Source of the DNA: Clostridia bacterium
GTDB taxonomy: Bacteria > Bacillota > Clostridia > Lachnospirales > Lachnospiraceae
Length of the DNA stretch: 64,000 nucleotides
Reading direction: 5' to 3'
Assembly: GCA_910575245.1 (NCBI GenBank)
Contig: CAJTEN010000015.1
Location: 1-64,000 of the forward strand
Position numbers and translations under genes: made by a program. Below, piece after piece: positions 17,522 to 27,700 of this stretch; positions within the stretch are counted from its first letter, which is position 1, and each line of letters starts with the position of its first letter. Below the pieces are notes generated by a model. The model was not told the origin of the DNA. It ran no database searches and worked only from the letters and a program-made list of their open reading frames with translations.

Positions 17522-18934
17522 ATGGCAAATGAACAGACAGGCGCAAATTATCGGGTAAAGGAAAGGATTAAATTTGGGGAAATATTTGGATACGGACTGG
17601 GAGATTTTGCGGGTAATTTAATTTATGGTATGGTCAGCTCCTTTGCAACTTACTATTATACAAATTCGGTCGGTATGGCTGCAGCAGCAGTAGGAACCAT
17701 GTTTATGCTGTCGAGGATTTTTGATGGCGTTTCGGATATCATTATGGGGCTTCTTATTGACCGGACCAAATCCAGACATGGTAAGGCAAGACCGTGGATT
17801 TTATGGATGGTAGTACCTTTTGCGATAGCAGTGATCTTACAGTTTGCAGTTCCACAGTCGTTTAGCCCGATGGGAAAACTGATTTATGCTTATATTACAT
17901 ACAATTTCCTTTCAACGATTGTCTATACGGCGGTGAATCAGGCTTGTGGGACGTTAAATGTCATGATAACGGATAATCCTCAAGACCGCGCAAGACTGAG
18001 TATTTCGCGTATGGCTATGGCTATGATTGCAGTTATCTTACTGAACAGTACAGTAATGCCGCTGGTTGCTGTATTTGGTGGCGGCTCCAGAGCATGGACA
18101 ATAGTAGCCGCCATAATGGGCATCGTATCGGTTGTTCTTTTATTGATTACTTTTGCTACGACAAAAGAACGTGTTGGCACAGAGGATAAAGCGGAGAATG
18201 GCTGGGAGGAAAACAAGCAAAAGAAAGAGCAGGTTCCCATTGGTACAGCACTGAAAGCATTATTTACAAATAAATATTGGGTAAATCGGATTCTCTTTGC
18301 TCTGGCAATCACGATTGCAACCATGACGACATCTGCAAATGTATATTATGCCCAATATTGGCTGGGAGATGAGAACCTTACAGGTATTCTGTCTATTGCC
18401 AATGTAATTCCTATGCTTATCGCTTTGGGATTTGTAAATTTCTTTTTAAAGCGGATTGGAAACCGCAATACCAGCCTGTTGGGAGCCGGAATTATGCTGA
18501 TAGGTTTCGTAATTCAATTTATTGCACCGGCAAGTTATATGATGGTCTTGATCGGAACAGGCATTCGTGGATTTGGTACCGGATTGGCAAGTACGGTTAT
18601 TGCTGTTATGTTGGGGGATACGATTGACTATGGCGAGTGGAAATCTGGTATTCGTACGGATGGTCTGATTTACTCTGCTTCAAGTTTTGGAACGAAGGTG
18701 GGAACCGGTATTGCAACTGCATCTCTTGGATGGGCACTTGCGGTCGGAAATTTTGACGCGGCGCTTGCCGTTCAGGGAGATTCAGCACTTGCTTCTATAA
18801 AATTTGTATTTACCATTCTTCCGATGTTGGCAACGATATTGGCAGTTATACTTAATCTCCTGTTTAATCTTGACAAAAAGATGCCTCAGATCAGAAATGA
18901 CTTAAGAGAAAGGGAAGTACAAGCTGGGAAGTAA
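17522..18934 (+). CDS. GPH-family sugar:cation symporter
   Basis: 470 residues, about 12 membrane helices, with RIFDGVSDIIMGLLIDRT near residue 65 and GDTIDYGEWKSG near 365. It is closely similar to the symporter at 8.2 kb, including the TYYYTNS motif, so the two transport units arose by duplication and diverged. GAAGGAG precedes the ATG. Probably imports the beta-glycoside substrate of the flanking GH3 and GH2 enzymes. Confidence 0.92.
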   Translation: MANEQTGANYRVKERIKFGEIFGYGLGDFAGNLIYGMVSSFATYYYTNSVGMAAAAVGTMFMLSRIFDGVSDIIMGLLIDRTKSRHGKARPWILWMVVPFAIAVILQFAVPQSFSPMGKLIYAYITYNFLSTIVYTAVNQACGTLNVMITDNPQDRARLSISRMAMAMIAVILLNSTVMPLVAVFGGGSRAWTIVAAIMGIVSVVLLLITFATTKERVGTEDKAENGWEENKQKKEQVPIGTALKALFTNKYWVNRILFALAITIATMTTSANVYYAQYWLGDENLTGILSIANVIPMLIALGFVNFFLKRIGNRNTSLLGAGIMLIGFVIQFIAPASYMMVLIGTGIRGFGTGLASTVIAVMLGDTIDYGEWKSGIRTDGLIYSASSFGTKVGTGIATASLGWALAVGNFDAALAVQGDSALASIKFVFTILPMLATILAVILNLLFNLDKKMPQIRNDLREREVQAGK

Positions 18935-18937
18935 AAT

Positions 18938-19651
18938 ATGACTTTAATTATAATTATTTTTTTGATAATCGCAGGAATTATAATTTTCGGATTCTTTCGT
19001 GGATTTACAACTTTTCATCTAAATAAAAGAGCAAATAGTCGCCAATGCAGAATAGCCTGTATTGGCGACAGTATCACATATGGATGTGGTGTGAAAAACT
19101 GGCCAAAGAACAATTACCCGGCAGTACTCGGTAAAATGCTGGGTTCAGAATATTGTGTAAATAATTATGGTTATAGTGGAAGGACAGTGATGCACTCAGG
19201 GGATTGTCCATATACAGAAAAAACGATATTTCGGAAAAGTCTCATGTTTGAGCCAGAAATTATAGTTGTAAAGTTTGGCACAAATGATGCAAAGGTACAT
19301 AATTGGAAGGGAAAAATGGTCTTTAAAGAAGAGTACCGGATTTTCTTGTCAAATTATCAGCAATTACAGAGCAAACCGGAGATTTATCTGTGTACGCCGG
19401 CAACTGCATATTATTCGGATGATAATGTGGAAGGTAAGGTTTTTGGAAATATTATTATTCCAGGACAAAATTTGGTTGAAGCCGTAGAAGCTGTGAAAGA
19501 GCTGGGACAAGAATTGAATATTCCGGTCATTGATATTTACAGTTATACAAAGGGACATAGAGACTGGTTTCTGGAAGGTCTGCACCCAAATGTGCTTGGA
19601 GCAAGAATGTTGGCGGAAAAAATATACCAAGGGTTAAAGATACAAGATTAG
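18938..19651 (+). CDS. Membrane-anchored SGNH/GDSL hydrolase
   Basis: 237 residues. One N-terminal membrane helix (about 2-22) anchors an SGNH-fold esterase: GDSITYG near residue 46 (nucleophile Ser), KFGTNDA (Asn) and EGLHPN near 212 (catalytic His, with Asp three before the EG). It starts 3 bases after the symporter stop. Probably removes acetyl or other acyl groups from glycans at the cell surface before import; the substrate is inferred from the operon. Confidence 0.85.
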   Translation: MTLIIIIFLIIAGIIIFGFFRGFTTFHLNKRANSRQCRIACIGDSITYGCGVKNWPKNNYPAVLGKMLGSEYCVNNYGYSGRTVMHSGDCPYTEKTIFRKSLMFEPEIIVVKFGTNDAKVHNWKGKMVFKEEYRIFLSNYQQLQSKPEIYLCTPATAYYSDDNVEGKVFGNIIIPGQNLVEAVEAVKELGQELNIPVIDIYSYTKGHRDWFLEGLHPNVLGARMLAEKIYQGLKIQD

Positions 19652-19714
19652 TTATAATTTTATTTTTGGATTCATCCAGTAGTAAACTTTTATTGTGGGA
19701 GAGAGGATAAGTTT

Positions 19715-22120
19715 ATGGAGAAAATCAATTTCAATTCAAACTGGAAATATTGTCTTAAAGGGACAGAAAATTGGATTAATGTGAATCTTCCTCATGATGC
19801 AATGATCCATCGGGAAAGGATAAAGAAATTAAAGAATGGAAGTTATACAGGATTTTATCCAAGCGGGGATTATACATATATACGGGAAATTTATGGTGAT
19901 GCTGCTTATGGCGGAAAGACACTGATCCTTGAATTTGAAGGAGTATACATGGATAGTACTGTTTATTTGAATAATGAGAAGGTCGGCGGTCATGTATACG
20001 GATATAGTAACTTCTATGTGGATCTGACAGACAGATTGATGATTGGTAAAGAAAATGAATTAAGGGTAGAGGTACACTGCAGTCAGGTTCCTAACGCAAG
20101 ATGGTATCCGGGAAATGGTATCTATCGCCCGGTAAACCTTTATGTTGGTGAAAAATCCCATATTCTTTTAGATGGTGTGCATATTGTAACAGAAAGTTTT
20201 GATCCTGCCGTTTTGCATGTTATATCAGATGCGGTCTCAGCAGAAGATTGTGAAGTAGAAATTCAAATACTGGATCAGAAAGAGATGATTGCGAAAGGCA
20301 GTGGCACTGACTGCAGGATAGAGATTCCGGATGCAAAGTTATGGAATGAAGAGAACCCTTATCTTTATACTGCCCGTGTGATGTTAAAAAGATCAGAGAC
20401 AGTTATTGATGAGCAGAACATTCCTTTTGGCATAAGAAAACTGGAATGGTCGTCCCAAAGGGGGCTGCAGGTTAATGGGAAAACCGTAAAACTTCGTGGA
20501 GGATGTGTCCATCATGATAATGGGATATTAGGGGCATGTGATTTTGAAGCGGCTGCATACCGTAAGGTACGTATTATGAAGGAATCAGGATTTAATGCAA
20601 TTCGGAGTGCGCATTACCCAATCGGAAAAAATATGCTGAGAGCCTGTGATGAACTTGGCATGTATATCATGGATGAAGCCTTTGATACATGGCGCGATAC
20701 AAATGGTCTCTATGGGTATACATTGGATTTTGAAAAAGAATGGCGGGATGATTTAAAGAAGATGGTCCAAAAGGACCGAAACCATCCGTCGGTTGTTATG
20801 TATTCCATTGGGAATGAGATTTCAGATACCGCAAGAGAAGATGGGGTAGAACTGGCGGCTCAGATGACAGAACTGTGCCATTCTATCGACAGTTCCAGAC
20901 CGGTACTTGTATGCCCGAACCTGTTTATGAACACACTTTCAAAAATGGGAATGAATTTCAGTCTCGGAGATGGTAAGGAACTGCACAAAACAGATGTGAC
21001 AGATCCGCTTTTAGAGGCACCTGATTCTGAAATGGGTGGTTCAGCGGCAATCAATGTATTAATGATGACCGGCCCTGCATTGATGAAATTATTATTAAAA
21101 CCTAAACGTTCGGAAAAAGGGAGCGGTCCCGTATACAGCAAAGTTGATATTGCCGGCTATAACTATGGAGAGCAGGTTTATGAAGGACACCATAAAATGG
21201 CTCCCGATAGAATTATTGTAGGTTCGGAAACCCATCCGCCGACAATTGCCCATAACTGGAAACTTGTCATGGATAATCCATATGTGATAGGAGATTTTAT
21301 GTGGACGGGTTGGGACTATCTTGGGGAAGTCGGTGTCGGTGTGATAGATTATGGGAAAAACAGCGGCGTGTATGTAAAGCCTTATCCTTCCGTTTCGGCA
21401 TATACCGGAGCCATTAACCTGATTGGTTACCGTGACCTGTACAGCCACTTGGCAGCTATGGTATGGGGAAAAGAAAAGAAGCCTTATATTGCTGTACAAC
21501 CGCCTGATCATAGTGGAGAAAAGAAACATTTATCCCACTATCGTTTTACGGATGCATTTGCAAGCTGGACATGGCCGGGATGTGAGGGTAGGAAAACAGT
21601 AGTTGAAGTATACAGCCCGGATGATAAGGTTGAATTGTTCCTTAATGGGAAATCACTTGGCAGGAAGCGGCTTGATGATTTTTGCGCAAAGTATAAGGTT
21701 TCCTATCAGCCGGGAAGCCTGAAGGTCATAAGTTATGATCGTGACGGGAATGTAGTTGGAAATGCCGGTCTGACGACTGCAGGCCAATCGAAACAACTCA
21801 GGATAAAGGCAGAGCAAAAGAAGATTCGGGCAAACGGTGAGGATCTGTCATTTATTAATATTGCGTTGACAGATGATGATGGCATTGTACAGATGCTACA
21901 GGAACAGTTGATACATGTTTCAGTTACCGGTGCAGGAAGCTTGCAGGCCATTGGTACGGGTAATCCAAGACCGGAAGAACCATATGTAGGGAATAGCTGT
22001 ACGACCTATCAGGGCAGAGCGCAGGTTATTGTCCGGAGCGGGTTTGAACCGGGTGTGATACAGGTAAAGATCAGCAGTGAAGGTGTTGGAGAAAAAGTTA
22101 CGGAAATTATAGCAGAGTAG
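19715..22120 (+). CDS. GH2 beta-galactosidase-family enzyme
   Basis: 801 residues, no signal peptide. Sugar-binding and immunoglobulin-like domains come first (NLPHDAM near residue 24), then a TIM barrel with acid/base Glu near 368 in YSIGNEISD and nucleophile Glu near 505 in VGSETHPP. A C-terminal DUF4982-like/Ig-like part (VEVYSPDDKVELFLNGKSLG) follows. GH2 includes beta-galactosidases, glucuronidases and mannosidases; the exact specificity cannot be read here. Operon partner of GH3 and the symporter. Confidence 0.9.
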   Translation: MEKINFNSNWKYCLKGTENWINVNLPHDAMIHRERIKKLKNGSYTGFYPSGDYTYIREIYGDAAYGGKTLILEFEGVYMDSTVYLNNEKVGGHVYGYSNFYVDLTDRLMIGKENELRVEVHCSQVPNARWYPGNGIYRPVNLYVGEKSHILLDGVHIVTESFDPAVLHVISDAVSAEDCEVEIQILDQKEMIAKGSGTDCRIEIPDAKLWNEENPYLYTARVMLKRSETVIDEQNIPFGIRKLEWSSQRGLQVNGKTVKLRGGCVHHDNGILGACDFEAAAYRKVRIMKESGFNAIRSAHYPIGKNMLRACDELGMYIMDEAFDTWRDTNGLYGYTLDFEKEWRDDLKKMVQKDRNHPSVVMYSIGNEISDTAREDGVELAAQMTELCHSIDSSRPVLVCPNLFMNTLSKMGMNFSLGDGKELHKTDVTDPLLEAPDSEMGGSAAINVLMMTGPALMKLLLKPKRSEKGSGPVYSKVDIAGYNYGEQVYEGHHKMAPDRIIVGSETHPPTIAHNWKLVMDNPYVIGDFMWTGWDYLGEVGVGVIDYGKNSGVYVKPYPSVSAYTGAINLIGYRDLYSHLAAMVWGKEKKPYIAVQPPDHSGEKKHLSHYRFTDAFASWTWPGCEGRKTVVEVYSPDDKVELFLNGKSLGRKRLDDFCAKYKVSYQPGSLKVISYDRDGNVVGNAGLTTAGQSKQLRIKAEQKKIRANGEDLSFINIALTDDDGIVQMLQEQLIHVSVTGAGSLQAIGTGNPRPEEPYVGNSCTTYQGRAQVIVRSGFEPGVIQVKISSEGVGEKVTEIIAE

Positions 22121-22137
22121 GGAAGAAGGAGCAGGCC

Positions 22138-22887
22138 ATGGCGTTTCATAAATATCTTACATTCAGTTTTGATGATGGTTTGGAGCAGGACAAGAGACTG
22201 ATCAGACTCATGAAAAAATATGGATTAAAAGGAACCTTTAATCTGAATGCAGGGCTGTTTGGGAAAAAAGATTGGGTAGGGCGCATTGGAAATATCGGAT
22301 TTAAGGAATATAATGCGCCAGGAAATCATGGTATCATAAAGACAGTAGAGCATTTCAGGATTCCTAAGGATGAGATAAGACAGGTATATGAAGGGTTTGA
22401 GGTTGCATCCCACGCATATCGCCATGAAGCCCTGCCCGGGCTGAAAGCAGATCGGTTCGATGAGGTGCTGGGTCGTGATATTGATGAATTGTCGGAACTG
22501 GTCGGATATCAGGTGGCAGGACATGCATTTCCGGGAGGCATGAGTTCTAAAGAGGCGAGAGCGTATTTAAAAGAGCGTGGGATACTTTATGGGAGAGGAG
22601 CTTTTTCAAGTGGCAAGTTTACCTTTCCTGAAGAACCGGTTAATTATAGCCCTACCTGTTCCATCAAAGATAAAAATGTCATAACGTTATTTGATAAGTT
22701 CCTGGCATCTGACACAGAAAGTGAAGATTTGTTGTTTTGTGTGTGGGGACATGGTTATGAGATGGACTATGGAACTGCAAGGGCTTCCGAGGAGGCGTTT
22801 GAAAAGATTTTTGATTATGTATCTGGTCGTGAGGATATCATATATTGCACCAATAAAGAAGCGTTTATGCATATTCATGAAGATTAG
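22138..22887 (+). CDS. Polysaccharide deacetylase family protein
   Basis: 249 residues. It starts with KYLTFSFDDGLEQD, the NodB-domain metal-binding start (two Asp), then KGTFNLNAGLFG. VASHAYRHE near residue 85 provides the His pair, and HAFPGGM near 128 follows. No signal peptide is visible. Such enzymes remove N- or O-acetyl groups from sugar polymers. AGAAGGAG lies 17 bases before the start; last gene of the GH3-GPH-SGNH-GH2 operon. Confidence 0.85.
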   Translation: MAFHKYLTFSFDDGLEQDKRLIRLMKKYGLKGTFNLNAGLFGKKDWVGRIGNIGFKEYNAPGNHGIIKTVEHFRIPKDEIRQVYEGFEVASHAYRHEALPGLKADRFDEVLGRDIDELSELVGYQVAGHAFPGGMSSKEARAYLKERGILYGRGAFSSGKFTFPEEPVNYSPTCSIKDKNVITLFDKFLASDTESEDLLFCVWGHGYEMDYGTARASEEAFEKIFDYVSGREDIIYCTNKEAFMHIHED

Positions 22888-22975
22888 GAAAATATTTGCT
22901 GATGTTGTTTTGTGTGAAATATGATAAGGATAATTTAGGTACAAAAGAGGTGGTAATATCGGGCGTTTACTTGTA

Positions 22976-23386
22976 TTGGAATTTAATGAAGAGGAGACAG
23001 ATGTTTTTAATGAGGTAATGGATGTTGTTGGCAGGTATCCTGACTTTAAAAGATATGAGTTAAGAGATGAACCGGCATTGCAACTTCCGGGGCTTGAAAT
23101 CTATCCTGACCAGAGGAAGATATACCGTGACAGGCGAGAGATACATTTGACAGCCAAGGAGTATGATCTGCTCTGTTTTCTCGTGAAGAATAAGGGGAGA
23201 GTGCTTACCTATGATCAGATTTATCAGAAAGTCTGGGGAGATTACGCACAAGATATAGGAAACAATACGATTGGTTTTCATATCTGCAACTTAAGAGAGA
23301 AACTTTTTGCTGCATCCCCAGATGCACCATTTATGATACGGTGTGAGAGAAATGTGGGGTACTGCTTCGAGCTTATCCCCGAATAA
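22976..23386 (+). CDS. Winged-helix DNA-binding protein without receiver
   Basis: About 136 residues from TTG. Residues 40-134 form an OmpR-type winged helix (HLTAKEYDLLCFL, then QKVWGDY and RNVGYCFEL), but the N-terminal 35 residues are too short for a receiver. The start is unclear: the TTG has no ribosome site, whereas an in-frame ATC at 22958 lies 7 bases after GAGG and would add RLLVLE, a plausible first strand. No in-frame ATG exists before the stop at 22929. Role unknown, probably a one-domain regulator. Confidence 0.7.
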   Translation: MEFNEEETDVFNEVMDVVGRYPDFKRYELRDEPALQLPGLEIYPDQRKIYRDRREIHLTAKEYDLLCFLVKNKGRVLTYDQIYQKVWGDYAQDIGNNTIGFHICNLREKLFAASPDAPFMIRCERNVGYCFELIPE

Positions 23387-23395
23387 TCTACATAA

Positions 23396-23428
23396 ACAGT
23401 CCTGCTTTTTAACAGGGCTGTATTTTAT
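23396..23428 (+). terminator. Rho-independent terminator
   Basis: ACAGTCCTG at 23396-23404 pairs with CAGGGCTGT at 23413-23421 (one G-T pair), followed by ATTTTATTG. It ends the winged-helix gene. Confidence 0.75.
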
Positions 23429-23544
23429 TGTCCGAATTTGCGTTTTTCCTAAGGGAAAACCAGCTAAATCCTCATTCAATCCTAATACATCTACTGTATA
23501 CTTCCACTGTAACTGTCAATGAAGCTTACGGAGGGTATTTGCAG

Positions 23545-23904
23545 ATGGAAGAATTCCCATGTGAGGCATACTATTACAGGATCGGCAGAAACGTCCGCAG
23601 GCTCCGCCGGGAAAAAGGGATGACACAGGAAGGGCTTGCAGAAGCGGCAGGTCTTTCCATTAAGATGATTCAGAAACTGGAGATTGGACAGAAGGGATTC
23701 CGCATGGAAACAATTATTAAGATTGCAATAACTTTAGATGTTTCCCTTGACAATCTCACCGATATGCGGGAAGCGGACAGAAAACTTACATTCTGGCAGG
23801 AAGCCTTTTATGCCATGACAGAAGATAAGACTGATGATGAGATAAAATACGCAGTAGGGATTGTGAATTCCGTATTCAAATTACATAAGCAGTATCTGGA
23901 GTAA
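23545..23904 (+). CDS. XRE-family helix-turn-helix regulator
   Basis: 119 residues from the ATG at 23545, chosen because GGAGGG lies about 10 bases upstream; the frame extends 39 codons upstream without a site. Residues 12-68 form a Cro/C1-type HTH (GRNVRRLRREKGMTQEGLAE, then GLSIKMIQKLE). The C-terminal part is helical. It lies just left of the proposed mobile block and ends in its own terminator. Targets unknown. Confidence 0.85.
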   Translation: MEEFPCEAYYYRIGRNVRRLRREKGMTQEGLAEAAGLSIKMIQKLEIGQKGFRMETIIKIAITLDVSLDNLTDMREADRKLTFWQEAFYAMTEDKTDDEIKYAVGIVNSVFKLHKQYLE

Positions 23905-23910
23905 AGGATG

Positions 23911-23956
23911 GGGTGTTGCATTGGAGCGAATTGTATACGGTGCAGTGCCCTTTTTT
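23911..23956 (+). terminator. Rho-independent terminator
   Basis: GGGTGTTGCA at 23911-23920 pairs imperfectly with TGCAGTGCCC at 23941-23950, followed by six T. It ends the XRE gene. Confidence 0.65.
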
Positions 23957-24053
23957 GTCTTTAGAAAAATAAGAACAATGTTTTTGGACTGATTACAGTA
24001 CAAGTAAAAACGGAAATACAACATAGGAACAAACATACCCGAAATTTTTTCAA

Positions 24054-24750
24054 TTAGGTATCTTTATGCCTAACAATTCCTTTTGAGTTTCTGTATCCTA
24101 AATACAGGCTTTCCGCCTGAATGTAGGAAATTTGACAACTGAATACCAGTATGCAGCGGCTTTAAGAGGTTTTCCCTTGATAAAGTTGCGCCGGACAAGG
24201 AGCTTCGCCATGACCTGCTTGCCCCATATGGGGTAAACCGAAAGACCGTAACAGGAGAAGGAAGGCAGCAAGCGGCATCCGGTGCGGGGCTTCCCATGGC
24301 AGGAAGCCCTAAGGGGAGCCATAATGATACTTCTGCCCGGTGAGGGCAGCCGGAACAGCACGCCGGAGGACGGGCAGGGAGAAGGAAGCGTTCCCTGTTA
24401 CGGGCTATGGAGCGGACCAGCCATCCCGCCCTGCATACTCCCTGCCAGTAGGGGGCTGGGCAAATGAAAATCCCGTATGGGTACTGGCTTTTTATTAGCG
24501 GAAAACGGTGATGGATGGAATTGATTTTTAAGAAGCATAACAATTCAGCCATTCCATGGAAGCGCATAACACAAGGCAGTTATGTTTTTCCATGGGCTGG
24601 CTGGAAGGAGGTGGTGCTGGAAAATTACGCTGTAAATACAGCGTTGCTGTAAGCACAGGGGCTTTGCCCCTGAAACTATGCGGGGAGCAGCCTGGAAGGT
24701 AAAAAGCAGACTGCTTCCCTCTGGAAACCAAAATAAAAAAAGAAAGGAAA
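24054..24750 (+). ncRNA. GC-rich hairpin-dense non-coding leader, possible structured RNA
   Basis: About 700 bases without a supported gene, clearly more GC-rich and more folded than the sequence to the left. Visible hairpins: TTAGGTAT/ATGCCTAA (24054-24073), GGGCTTCC/GGAAGCCC (24287-24309), CTGCCC/GGGCAG (24333-24349), CGCTGT/ACAGCG (24628-24643) and CAGGGGC/GCCCCTG (24656-24672). Open frames on both strands are short or lack ribosome sites. It could be a large structured RNA, the long leader of the surface-protein gene, or a decayed element end. No reverse transcriptase is near, so a retron or intact group II intron is unlikely. Confidence 0.4.
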
Positions 24751-24754
24751 AAAT

Positions 24755-27700
24755 ATGGGAAGAAAAAGGAAATTTTCAAAACTTCTCCTGTTTGCCGCCA
24801 TGTTATCCACCATTGGCGCAGGGGTATTGGGGAGCGTTCCCCTGCCTGTAAAAGCGGCGGAAGAGGAAGAGACCTACACAGTCAGGTTTGAAGCCTATGA
24901 GGGAACCTGTGAGACGGAAAGTGTTTCCGTACCCAGAGGGGAAAGCATCGTCCTGCCGGGTGCATCCTATGAAGGGCATTACCTTGAAAGCTGGATGGAT
25001 GTAACTGAAAGTGGAAATGTGCATACCTTCAAGGCTGTAGGAACTGCCGGGAGTGAATACACGCCGGAGCGTGACCTGTGGCTATATGCCAACTGGAAAC
25101 CGGATGAGGATCAGAAACCGGGGCAGGACATTACCGTAACCTATGAGGCAAGGATTGGGGATACCGGTTATGAAGAACTGGAGGAAGCCTTTGCAGATGC
25201 ACAGGCTGGTGATACTATCACAGTCCTTAAGGATTGCAGGGTATCAGCTACCCTTGAAGTCACTGCTGATAACATCACCTTAAAAAGTGAGGATGCAGGA
25301 AACCCGGTGACGATCAGCAGGGAGGAAGGTTTTTCTGGGAAAAACTATGGCACAAATACCGATACCGTCCTGCTTGCAGTGACAGGCGGGAGCCTTACTA
25401 CACAGGATATCATTTTTGATGGCGGCGCAGTATTGGATGGCGATTTCAATAATTCCGGCAAAGTCTGGAACGGCCCACTGATATACGTGGATGGTGTTTA
25501 TACCATGGAAAGAGGAACTGTCCTTCAGAACAATTATAATACTGACGGTTATGTAAACGATGGCAGCGGCAGGCCGCTCCACACAGCCGGGGCTTTACAT
25601 ATCGTACAAGGGGGAAGACTTACCATGAATGGCGGGCTGATCCAGGGATGTTATGAGGCAGGGGCTGGCGGCGGCATCCAGTCAGAGGCAGGCTCCCATG
25701 TGTCAGTCGCTTCCGGCACAGTAAGGAACTGTTACGCAACATGGGGCGGCGGTATGCTGCTGGGAGGGGATGCAGAGCTTTCCGGCATGACCATATCGGG
25801 AAACAGCGCAGGCTCCACAGGCGGCGGGATATACAGCAAGGCGCCCTTCACAGTGACGGACACCCTGATCGAGGGAAATTATTCTGCCTATGATGGCGGC
25901 GGAATCTGTACCTACACAGGACACCGCCCTAAGTTCATTAGATGTACCTTTGCCGGAAATGTGTCAGGCAGGGGCAGCGCAGTCCAGACATTAGAAGGGG
26001 AGGGAACGGAACCCCTTGAGATACATGACTGTACTTTCAGGGGAAACCTCTCGGAGGAAAAAAGTTATGCAGGCGGCACCATCTGCTACATGAACGAGAC
26101 AGGGATTATCCTTGCAGGGAAGACTGTTATGGAAGATAACCTCACATTGGGAGTTGATCCCTGCGATATCCTGTTCTTTTATAACACAGGCGCATCCATC
26201 CTTCTGGATGAAGATTTTGAGAGCGATTCCACCTTTGTTCTTGGGGGATTCCATGGTGTGATAAAGCCCGGGAGGGTGCTGATTGACGGGGTGAAATACC
26301 ACAAGGACGCAAGCCCGGAGCAGTTCCCATGGCATACTACAAACTACTGCACAGAAAAAAGGGGCGAAAACCTCTACCTTGCAGAAGTACCCAGGACATA
26401 TTCAGTCAGCTATGATGCCAACAACAGCCCCACAGGGTCAAGCGATATGTGTTCCGATCCGAATAAGTATACCAGTAAAGACACAGTGACCATTATGGAC
26501 CAGGAAGCGCTTTTCCCGCTTATGGGGAACATTGTAAATTTCGGGTATAACTTTGCCGGGTGGAACACAGAGCCGGACGGAACGGGAACCGATTATGCGC
26601 CGGGGCAGGAGACAAGCCTTACAGGGAACCTTTACCTCTATGCGAAGTGGGAGGCAAAAGAGCCTGTCACCCTTACCTATATCTATAATGACGGGGAAGG
26701 AAGGACAGACAGCGCACAGGTGATCCCCGGGGCAAATATCGTATTCCCCGACGCTTCCAGAAAAGGTTACAGCTTTAAAGGCTGGTATGAGGATGAAGCG
26801 CTGACAGTATTTGCAGGGAATGCAGGGGAGAAGCATTATGCACCCCAGAAAGATACCTCTTATTATGCCGCATGGGAAAAGACAGACGCAACAGTCACCT
26901 TTGACGCAGACGGCGGGAAGATGGAAGGTGGAGATATTACTGCCAAAGTAGGCGATACAATCACGCTTCCAAATTGCACGAAGGAAGGTTATGAGTTTAT
27001 CGGCTGGTATGACGGAGATACCTGTGCCGGGCAGGCAGGGGAAGAGTACACAGTCTCTGATGACGTGACCTTGAAAGCCCGTTATGAAAAGAAAGAAGCT
27101 GTCACCTGCACGATCACCTTTGATGCGGACGGAGGAAAGATGGAGGGCGGAACGGTCATTGCAAAGGCAGGAGATACTGTCACCCTTCCAAACTGCACGA
27201 AGGAAGGTTACGAATTTACCGGCTGGTACGATGGCGATACCTGTATCGGAAAAGCAGGGGAAGAATACACTGTCTCTGCCGATGTTACCCTAAAAGCACG
27301 TTATGAAAAGAAGGAAGATGAAGCGGTCATCTGCACCGTTACCTTTGACGCTGACGGTGGCGAGACAGCAAGGGAGAGCATTTCCGCAGAGAAAGGCAGC
27401 GCAATTATCCTTCCTGCCTGCAGTAAGACAGGCTATGAGTTTTTAGGCTGGTTCCTTGCTTCTGACGATAGCATCTGCACCGGACAGGCTGGCGAGGAAT
27501 TTACCGTACAGGGAGATATTACTTTAAAGGCACATTTTGAGAAGAAAGAGGAAGTGAAAGTTACCATTACTTTTGACGCTGACGGAGGAAAAGCGGTAAA
27601 TCCGATCAAGGCAGAAAAAGGCAGTATCATCCGCTTACCCAAGACGGAAAAGGGAGGTTACAGCTTCCTTGGCTGGTATACAGAAAAAGACGGCGGAATC

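Noticed and set aside
24070..24567. 165-residue minus-strand open frame in the GC-rich leader
   Set aside because: No ribosome site, composition of a shadow of folded GC-rich DNA (runs of Pro, Ser, Arg, Cys), and no family resemblance.
24054..24750. Group II intron or retron
   Set aside because: No reverse-transcriptase gene and no recognisable domain V hairpin.
26890..27310. Tandem DNA repeat that might look like a CRISPR or a DGR target
   Set aside because: The period equals the protein repeat and stays in frame; no spacers, no Cas genes and no reverse transcriptase.
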